Shown in pieces: positions 58,807 to 64,000 of a stretch of 64,000 bases of DNA. The DNA is taken from contig NZ_AP014924.1 in the NCBI RefSeq assembly GCF_001544015.1, forward strand, positions 1,984,001 to 2,048,000, read 5' to 3'. The first letter of the stretch is position 1. The number at the start of each line of letters is the position of its first letter. The stretch comes from Limnochorda pilosa (lineage in GTDB: Bacteria > Bacillota > Limnochordia > Limnochordales > Limnochordaceae). The translations under genes were made by a program, and so were the position numbers. The notes below the pieces were generated by a model. The model was not told the DNA's origin. It ran no database searches and saw nothing but the letters and a program-made list of their open reading frames with translations.

Positions 58807-59831
58807 CCGAGAACCGCTGGCTCGGTTGGATGCAGCGCTACGGAATGCTGGCCATCCTGGTGCTCCTCTGCCTGGCACTGGGCTTGATGAACGAGCGCTT
58901 CTTCACGCCTTCGAACCTGCTGGTGGTCACCCGGCAGGCCACCATCAACGGACTCCTGGCCGCCGGCATGACCCTGGTGATCCTCACCGGCGGCATCGAC
59001 CTCTCGGTGGGCTCGGTGCTGGCGCTGGCCGGGGCCATCTCGGCGGGCACCCTCGCCTCCACCGGAGACGTGACCCTGGCCGTGCTGGCCGCTCTGGGCG
59101 TGGGGGCACTGGTGGGCCTGGCCAACGGCCTCCTCAGCGCCTACCCCAACCTGCCGCCCTTCATCGTCACCCTGGCGAGCATGGCCTGGGCCCGGGGGCT
59201 CACCCTGGTCTACACCGACGGCCGGCCGATCCTGGTCCGGGAGGCCGCCTACCGCTTCATCGGCGGCGGGTACCTGGGCCCGATGCCCATGCCCGTCGTC
59301 ATCCTCCTGGTGACCTACGCCCTGCTCCTGGTCTTCCTCACCCGCACCCGCTGGGGCCGGCTGGTCTACGCCATCGGCGGCAACGAGCAGGCCTGCCGCC
59401 TGGCGGGCATCCCCGTCAACCGGGTGAAGACCTTCGTCTACACCGTTTCGGGGTTGTTCGCAGGCCTCACGGGTCTGGTGCTGACGGCCCGGCTGGTCTC
59501 GGCGCAGCCGACGGCGGGCGTGGCCTACGAGCTGAACGCCATTGCCGCCGTCATCCTGGGCGGCACCAGCCTCCAGGGCGGCCGGGGGACCATCCTGGGA
59601 ACCCTGGTGGGCGCCCTGATCATGGGCGTGCTGGACAACGGCCTCAACCTGATGAACGTCTCGCCCTTCTACCAGGAGGTGGCCAAGGGGCTGGTGATCC
59701 TCACCGCCGTCCTGCTCGACTGGGCCCTCCACCGGGCGGGCAGCCTGGGGCTCCGCTCGCGGGCGGGCGAAGCTGCCGCCATCGCCCCGCCGAACGAGGA
59801 AGCGCTTTCGAGGAGGGGACCCACCCCATGA
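58803..59831 (+). CDS. rbsC: ribose ABC transporter permease RbsC
   Basis: This 342-residue permease has the RbsC/AraH hallmarks: NLLVVTRQATINGLLAAGMT, VILTGGIDLSVGSVLALAGA, LPPFIVTLASMAWARGLTLV, VYAIGGNEQACRLAGIPVNR (coupling loop) and LNAIAAVILGGTSLQGGRGT. It forms the membrane pore for ribose import with RbsA and RbsB. Its 3' end contains a LacI- or cre-like palindrome and overlaps rbsD. Confidence 0.95.
   Translation: MTENRWLGWMQRYGMLAILVLLCLALGLMNERFFTPSNLLVVTRQATINGLLAAGMTLVILTGGIDLSVGSVLALAGAISAGTLASTGDVTLAVLAALGVGALVGLANGLLSAYPNLPPFIVTLASMAWARGLTLVYTDGRPILVREAAYRFIGGGYLGPMPMPVVILLVTYALLLVFLTRTRWGRLVYAIGGNEQACRLAGIPVNRVKTFVYTVSGLFAGLTGLVLTARLVSAQPTAGVAYELNAIAAVILGGTSLQGGRGTILGTLVGALIMGVLDNGLNLMNVSPFYQEVAKGLVILTAVLLDWALHRAGSLGLRSRAGEAAAIAPPNEEALSRRGPTP
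59798..59809 (+). promoter_or_regulatory. LacI/CcpA-like palindrome upstream of rbsD
   Basis: GGAAGCGCTTTC holds the perfect palindrome AAGCGCTT and resembles both the rbsR sites and catabolite-control cre boxes. It lies about 20 bases before the rbsD start. It may be fortuitous in coding sequence. Confidence 0.4.
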
Positions 59832-60232
59832 GACGCCGGGGCATCCTGCACCCTCAGCTCGCCCGGATCCTGAGCGAGATGGGCCACACCGATGGGCTGG
59901 TGGTCGCGGACGCCGGCCTCCCCATCCCCCGGGGCGTGGAGCGGGTGGACCTGGGCTTCCTGCCCGGCCAGCCCCCCTTCCTGGCCGTCGTGGAGGCGGT
60001 GCTGGCCGAGCTGAGCGTGGAGGGTGCGATCTTGGCCGAAGAGATCCAATCTGCCAATCCGGAGGTCCTCCGCGAGGTGCTGGCGCGCCTTGAGGCGCCG
60101 GTGACCTACGTGCCCCACGAGGCCTTCAAGGAACGGGTGGCCTCGGCCCGGGCGGTGGTGCGCACGGGCGAGTGCACGCCGTACGCCAACGTGATCCTTT
60201 TCTCGGGCACCCGGGGCGTCTTCCCCGGCTGA
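59828..60232 (+). CDS. rbsD: D-ribose pyranase
   Basis: This 134-residue protein matches RbsD: MRRRGILHPQLARILSEMGH with the catalytic His, DGLVVADAGLPIPRGVERVD, VPHEAFKERVASARAVVRTG and ECTPYANVILFSG. It interconverts pyran and furan forms of ribose before phosphorylation. GAGGAGGGG precedes the ATG, which overlaps the rbsC stop. Confidence 0.96.
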   Translation: MRRRGILHPQLARILSEMGHTDGLVVADAGLPIPRGVERVDLGFLPGQPPFLAVVEAVLAELSVEGAILAEEIQSANPEVLREVLARLEAPVTYVPHEAFKERVASARAVVRTGECTPYANVILFSGTRGVFPG

Positions 60233-60398
60233 GGCCGGAGGTTCCACGCCTCGGGGCCACCCCGGGCCGGAGAGACGACCGGCCCGAGGGATTGGAGGTG
60301 ATGGAAGCCAGAGGGCATCGCACGGACTGGCATGGGGAGGCTGTCGACTCGAGGCATCGCTCGACCGTATCCGACCACACCATGAGGAGGTCCTGCAC

Positions 60399-61286
60399 GT
60401 GAGAAGAGGCTGGATCGTCACCGCCCTGCTGGTGGGCACGCTCCTGGCCTTCGCCGGGACCGCGACCGCCCAGACCGTCGGCATCGCCGTTTCCACCCTG
60501 AACAACCCCTTCTTCGTCGACCTGCGCGACGGAGCCCAGGCGGCGGCCCGGGAGGCGGGCGTGCGCCTGCTGGTCTCCGACGCCCAGAACGACCCCAACC
60601 GGCAGCTCTCGGACATAGAGAACTTCATCGTCCAAGGCGTGGACGCGATCATCGTCAACCCCACGGACTCGGCCGCCGTGGTGCCGGCCATCCTCCAGGC
60701 CAATGAGGCCGGGATCCCTGTCATCACCGTGGACCGGGGCGCGGACGACGGGCGGGTGGTCTCCCACATCGCCTCGGACAACGTGGCGGGCGGCCGCATG
60801 GCCGGCGAGCTCATCGTCGAGCGCCTGGGCGGCAAGGGTAACGCGGTGGAGCTGGTGGGCATCCCTGGCACCTCCGCCGCCCGCGACCGGGGTCAGGGCT
60901 TCAACGAGGTGATCGGCAAGAACCCCGGCATCCGGGTGGTGGCCCGCCAGGAGGCCGGCTTCGACCGGGCCAAGGGCCTCTCGGTGATGGAGAACATCCT
61001 GCAGGCCCAGCCCCGCATCGACGCGGTCTTCGCCCACAACGACGAGATGGCGCTGGGGGCCCTGACGGCCATCGAGGCCGCAGGCCGCCAGAAGGAGATG
61101 ATCGTGGTCGGCTTCGACGCCACCGCCGACGCGGTGCAGGCCGTGAAGGAAGGCCGCCTGGCCGCCACGGTGGCCCAGCAGCCCGTGCTGATGGGCGAGC
61201 TAGCGGTCAAGACCGCGATCGCCCACCTGAAGGGTGAGGCGGTGGACGCGTTCGTTCCCGTGCCGCTGAAGCTCGTGACCCGCTGA
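60399..61286 (+). CDS. rbsB: ribose ABC transporter substrate-binding protein RbsB
   Basis: This 295-residue protein has a signal peptide (WIVTALLVGTLLAFAGTATA) followed by VGIAVSTLNNPFFVDLRDGA, VDAIIVNPTDSAAVVPAILQ, IPVITVDRGADDGRVVSHIA, FAHNDEMALGALTAIEAAGR and VVGFDATADAVQAVKEGRLA. All are typical of RbsB. AGGAGG lies 8 bases before the GTG. It lies 166 bases after rbsD, last in the operon, and is followed by a very strong hairpin. Confidence 0.96.
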   Translation: MRRGWIVTALLVGTLLAFAGTATAQTVGIAVSTLNNPFFVDLRDGAQAAAREAGVRLLVSDAQNDPNRQLSDIENFIVQGVDAIIVNPTDSAAVVPAILQANEAGIPVITVDRGADDGRVVSHIASDNVAGGRMAGELIVERLGGKGNAVELVGIPGTSAARDRGQGFNEVIGKNPGIRVVARQEAGFDRAKGLSVMENILQAQPRIDAVFAHNDEMALGALTAIEAAGRQKEMIVVGFDATADAVQAVKEGRLAATVAQQPVLMGELAVKTAIAHLKGEAVDAFVPVPLKLVTR

Positions 61287-61299
61287 CGTCGTCGAAGAC

Positions 61300-61341
61300 G
61301 GCCGGCCCCACGACGATCCGGTGGTCGTCGTGGGGCCGGCC
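61300..61341 (+). terminator. 17-bp hairpin after the rbs operon
   Basis: Bases 61300-61316 pair perfectly with 61325-61341 around an 8-base loop. It lies 13 bases past the rbsB stop. No T tract follows (CCGCGTCG), so termination may rely on the long GC stem alone or the hairpin may stabilise the transcript 3' end. Confidence 0.7.
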
Positions 61342-61381
61342 CGCGTCGCCTGCCCGGCAGGGATCGGCCCGGCCTGGGCGA

Positions 61382-62317
61382 ATGGGAATGGCCATGACCT
61401 TCCTTCACCTGGCAGGTTTGATCCTTCTTGCCGCTCTCTGGGGTGCCTCCTTCCTCTTCATCCGGGTGGCCGCGCCACCCTTCGGGCCCGTCGCCCTCAT
61501 GGCCGCGCGCCTGCTGGTGGCGGCCCTCGCCCTGGGGATTCCGCTGGCCCTGGCGGGCCGGAGGGAGGATCTGCGCGCCGTCGCCCGGACGCCGGGAAGC
61601 TTCCTGGCCCTGGGAGCCCTGAACGTGGCCCTGCCCTTCACGCTCATCGCCTTCGCGGAACTGCGGCTGACGGCGTCCATGGCCGCCATCCTGAACGCGA
61701 CCACGCCGCTCTTCGGGGCGGCCGCGGCCGCCTGGCGCTTGCACGAGCCAATGAGCGCACGGAAGGCGTTCGGCCTCGGGCTGGGCTTTCTGGGGGTGGT
61801 GGTGCTGGTGGGCTGGAACCCGCTGCCCCTGACGCCCTGGGTGGTCCTCTCGGTTGCGGCCTCCCTGGGAGCGGCAGTGGCCTACGCGTTCGGCGCCGCC
61901 TACGCGAGCTCCCGGACCTTCGAGGGATCGGGCGTCTTCACCCTGGCCACGGGGCAGCTCCTGGGAGGGGCCGTGGTCCTGCTCCCCCTTGCCGGCTTCA
62001 GCTTGCCGCCGGCCCCACCCCCCGGCCCGGCAGTGGCCTCGCTGCTGGCCCTGGCCGTTCTCTGCACCTCCCTCGCCTACCTGATCTACTTCCCGCTGCT
62101 GAAGCGGGTGGGGCCCACCCGGACCCTCACCGTCACCTTCCTGGTGCCGGTCTTCGGGACGCTGTGGGGTGCCCTCTTCCTGGACGAGGCGGTGGGGGCT
62201 GCGACGGTCCTGGGCCTGACGCTCATCCTTCTGAGCATCCTGTTCGTGACGGAGCCCCGGCGCGCCGCCAGCGCCCCGCAGCCCGCCCCATCCGTTTCCG
62301 AAGGAGGTCGGCGGTGA
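61382..62317 (+). CDS. EamA/DMT superfamily transporter
   Basis: This is a 311-residue ten-helix transporter with two EamA repeats: LILLAALWGASFLFIRVAAP, ALPFTLIAFAELRLTASMAA, ILNATTPLFGAAAAAWRLHE; then AAVAYAFGAAYASSRTFEG and PVFGTLWGALFLDEAVGAAT. It probably exports metabolites or amino acids. No clear Shine-Dalgarno supports the first of three nearby ATGs (61382, 61388, 61394). Its 3' end overlaps the next gene by four bases. Confidence 0.85.
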   Translation: MGMAMTFLHLAGLILLAALWGASFLFIRVAAPPFGPVALMAARLLVAALALGIPLALAGRREDLRAVARTPGSFLALGALNVALPFTLIAFAELRLTASMAAILNATTPLFGAAAAAWRLHEPMSARKAFGLGLGFLGVVVLVGWNPLPLTPWVVLSVAASLGAAVAYAFGAAYASSRTFEGSGVFTLATGQLLGGAVVLLPLAGFSLPPAPPPGPAVASLLALAVLCTSLAYLIYFPLLKRVGPTRTLTVTFLVPVFGTLWGALFLDEAVGAATVLGLTLILLSILFVTEPRRAASAPQPAPSVSEGGRR

Positions 62318-63513
62318 TCCGCGTCGTTCTGAAGCAATGCCGCCGCCGCCGGGTGGAGGCCGGCCACCCCTGGGTCTTCGACAACGAGGTGGCCCGTGTC
62401 GAGGGCGAGCCGGGATCCGGAGCCGTGGTGGAGGTGGTGGACCACCGGGGCCGCTTCCTGGCCCGGGGCGCGTTCAGCGCGCGCTCGCGCATCCGGGTCC
62501 GGCTCCTGACCTGGGACCCCTCCGAGGCGGTGGACGCCGGCCTCATCCGGCGGCGGATCGCCCAGGCGTGGGCCCTCCGCGAGCGCATCCTGGACGCGGA
62601 AGCCCTGCGGGCCTGCCGGGTGGTCTACAGCGAGGCGGACTTCCTTCCCGGCCTGGTCGTGGACCGCTTCGGCGACGTCGTGGTGGTGCAGGTGCTCTCG
62701 CAGGCCATGGAGCCCTGGACAGAGGCAGTCCTGGAGGCGGTACAGGAACTCTTCGGGCCTGCGGCCGTCCACGAGCGGAGCGACGCGCCCGTGCGGGAGC
62801 TGGAGGGGCTGAAGCCCAGGGTGGGGCTGCTTCGGGGCCGCCTGCCCGACGCGGTCTGGATCCGCGAGCACGGCCTTGAGCTGAAGGTGGACGTGGTCTC
62901 GGGCCAAAAGACCGGCTTCTTCCTGGACCAGCGGCAGAACCGCCTGGCCATCCGGCCCTTCGCCCGGGAAGCCCGGGTCCTCGACTGCTTCGCCCACACG
63001 GGCGGCTTTGCCCTCAACGCCCTCGCCGGCGGCGCCCGGCACGTGACGGTGGTGGAAGTCTCGCCCGAAGCCCTCGCCCTCGCCCGGGAGAACTCCGAAC
63101 GCAACGGCTTCGCCCACCGGATGGAGCTGCGGGAGGCCAACGCCTTCGACGTCCTGCGCGACCTGGATCGGGCCGGAGAGCGGTACGACTTGGTGGTCCT
63201 GGACCCACCGGCCTTCGCCAGGACCCGGCACGCGCTGCCCAACGCCCTGCGGGGCTACAAAGAGATCAACCTGCGGGCCATGCGGCTGCTGGAGCCCGGG
63301 GGCTTCCTGGCCACGGCCTCCTGCTCGGGTGCGGTGGAGCCCGACGTCTTCCTGGCCATGCTGCAGGAGGCCGCCGTGGACGCGCACGTGATCCTCCGGC
63401 AGGTAGCCCTCCAGGGCCAGGCCGCCGACCACCCCGTCCTCCCCGGCGCCCCCGAGACCCGCTACCTCACCTTCGGGATCTTCCAGGCCTTCCCCCGGGG
63501 GGGCCGGCGGTAG
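62314..63513 (+). CDS. RlmI-like class I SAM-dependent rRNA methyltransferase
   Basis: This is a 399-residue protein. The N-terminal PUA-like domain (VEAGHPWVFDNEVARVEG; GRFLARGAFSARSRIRVRLL) and central EEHD-type region (DFLPGLVVDRFGDVVVVQVL) precede a Rossmann methyltransferase domain. That domain has SGQKTGFFLDQRQNRLAI, VLDCFAHTGGFALNALAGGA, LVVLDPPAFARTRHAL and LATASCSGAV. It matches the RlmI/YccW group that makes 5-methylcytosine in 23S rRNA. GGAGG precedes the GTG by 7 bases. The exact target base is not certain. Confidence 0.9.
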   Translation: MIRVVLKQCRRRRVEAGHPWVFDNEVARVEGEPGSGAVVEVVDHRGRFLARGAFSARSRIRVRLLTWDPSEAVDAGLIRRRIAQAWALRERILDAEALRACRVVYSEADFLPGLVVDRFGDVVVVQVLSQAMEPWTEAVLEAVQELFGPAAVHERSDAPVRELEGLKPRVGLLRGRLPDAVWIREHGLELKVDVVSGQKTGFFLDQRQNRLAIRPFAREARVLDCFAHTGGFALNALAGGARHVTVVEVSPEALALARENSERNGFAHRMELREANAFDVLRDLDRAGERYDLVVLDPPAFARTRHALPNALRGYKEINLRAMRLLEPGGFLATASCSGAVEPDVFLAMLQEAAVDAHVILRQVALQGQAADHPVLPGAPETRYLTFGIFQAFPRGGRR

Positions 63514-63540
63514 GAGCGACGAAGCCCGGCCTCGCGCCGC

Positions 63541-64000
63541 CTACGCCCACCACATGGCCCCGGGCGCTTCCCGGATGACGGCCTCCTTCAGGGTGGCCAC
63601 CGCCTTCTCGAAACCTTCCTGGCCCGACATGAGGCTGTCCTCGTGCTCGATGCTCAGCACCCAGTCGTAGCCCACCAGGCGGAGGGCGCTCACCAGGTCG
63701 CGCCAAACCGAGAGGTCGTGGCCGTAGCCCACGCTCCGGAAGATCCACGAGCGCTGGGCCTCCCGGCCATAGGGCGTAGTGTCCAGGCCGCCGTTGACGG
63801 GGAAGTTGATCGGATCCAGCGCCGTGTCCTTGGCATGCACGTGGAAGATGGCCTCGCCCAGCGCCCGTATCGCGTGCACGGGCTCGACGCCCTGCCACCA
63901 GAGGTGGCTGGGGTCGAAGTTGACTCCGAGCTCGGGTCCCACCGCCTCCCGCAGCCGCAGGGCCGTCTCGGGGTTGTAGACGAGGAAGCCCGGATGCATC
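63541..64000 (-). CDS. sugar phosphate isomerase/epimerase (xylose isomerase-like TIM barrel), 5' end beyond window
   Basis: Only the C-terminal 152 residues are in the window; the gene continues past its right edge. Family features are VNFDPSHLWWQGVEPVHAIR (metal Asp/His), AIFHVHAKDTALD (metal His), SIFRSVGYG-like strand (here WIFRSVGYGHDL) and VLSIEHEDSLMSGQEGFEKA with the metal Glu. It belongs to the AP endonuclease 2-type TIM barrels that isomerise or epimerise sugars. It is convergent with the methyltransferase gene. The substrate is unknown. Confidence 0.85.
   Translation of the reverse strand, partial: MHPGFLVYNPETALRLREAVGPELGVNFDPSHLWWQGVEPVHAIRALGEAIFHVHAKDTALDPINFPVNGGLDTTPYGREAQRSWIFRSVGYGHDLSVWRDLVSALRLVGYDWVLSIEHEDSLMSGQEGFEKAVATLKEAVIREAPGAMWWA

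Overview
This window is a very GC-rich bacterial chromosome segment (roughly 70% GC by eye). GTG and TTG starts are common, Shine-Dalgarno sequences are strong, and many genes overlap by four bases. Several features point to a high-GC Bacillota: an RsbR-RsbS-RsbT-phosphatase module, CPGG-linked LysM proteins, a c-di-GMP-I riboswitch and an rbsRKACDB operon. A secretin-family gene implies an outer membrane, so a diderm high-GC Bacillota such as the Limnochordia is my best guess. That assignment is inference; no rRNA or ribosomal protein gene is present to test it.

Layout. 1-8.3 kb: a broken acyltransferase gene, a HAD hydrolase, a degenerate PIG-L-like protein, a sorbosone-dehydrogenase-like protein, a thiamine-binding protein with a DMT exporter, tRNA-Arg(CCU), and a zone of small or decayed genes. 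8.3-13.5 kb (minus strand): FG-GAP protein, PHP hydrolase, ceramidase-like protein and M20 peptidase. 13.7-25.3 kb: the most unusual region, described below. 25.3-28.5 kb: stressosome-like RsbR/S/T and a PP2C phosphatase fused to a kinase-like domain. 28.9-34.6 kb: a VIT-type metal transporter, then a GntP permease, PdxA-type dehydrogenase, four-carbon sugar-acid kinase and DeoR regulator set. 34.8-39.5 kb: histidine kinase, response regulator, ferric-reductase-like membrane protein, ApbE flavin transferase and a small Asp/His-rich exported protein. 40.0-44.8 kb: a complete branched-chain amino acid type ABC transporter (livJHMGF), followed by a dead thiolase gene. 45.9-47.7 kb: two LysM proteins. 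48.0-55.0 kb: GNAT-DUF123 fusion, AroQ, CPBP protease, adenine deaminase, dicarboxylate symporter and M28 peptidase. 55.2-61.3 kb: ribose operon. 61.4-64 kb: DMT transporter, RlmI-like methyltransferase and a truncated sugar isomerase gene.

The candidate undescribed system lies at 13,972-25,257. It holds six secreted small proteins of one apparent beta-sandwich family, one of them a decayed gene. It also holds a multi-Ig-domain exported protein resembling a subunit chaperone, a secretin with STN, N1 and C-terminal secretin domains, an exported protein with a barrel-like C-terminal half, and a SARP/BTAD-type regulator in the middle. Four promoters in the cluster share one architecture: two TTGACN hexamers exactly 11 bp apart, then nine bases, then a -10-like hexamer. 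This matches the operator layout known for SARP regulators. A fifth pair (TTGAGA) lies before the regulator gene. The last gene is preceded by a c-di-GMP-I riboswitch whose closing helix contains the gene's Shine-Dalgarno sequence. Taken together, this suggests a surface fibre or secreted matrix under dual BTAD and c-di-GMP control. No assembly ATPase, prepilin peptidase or usher is visible in the window, so the export mechanism is unknown.
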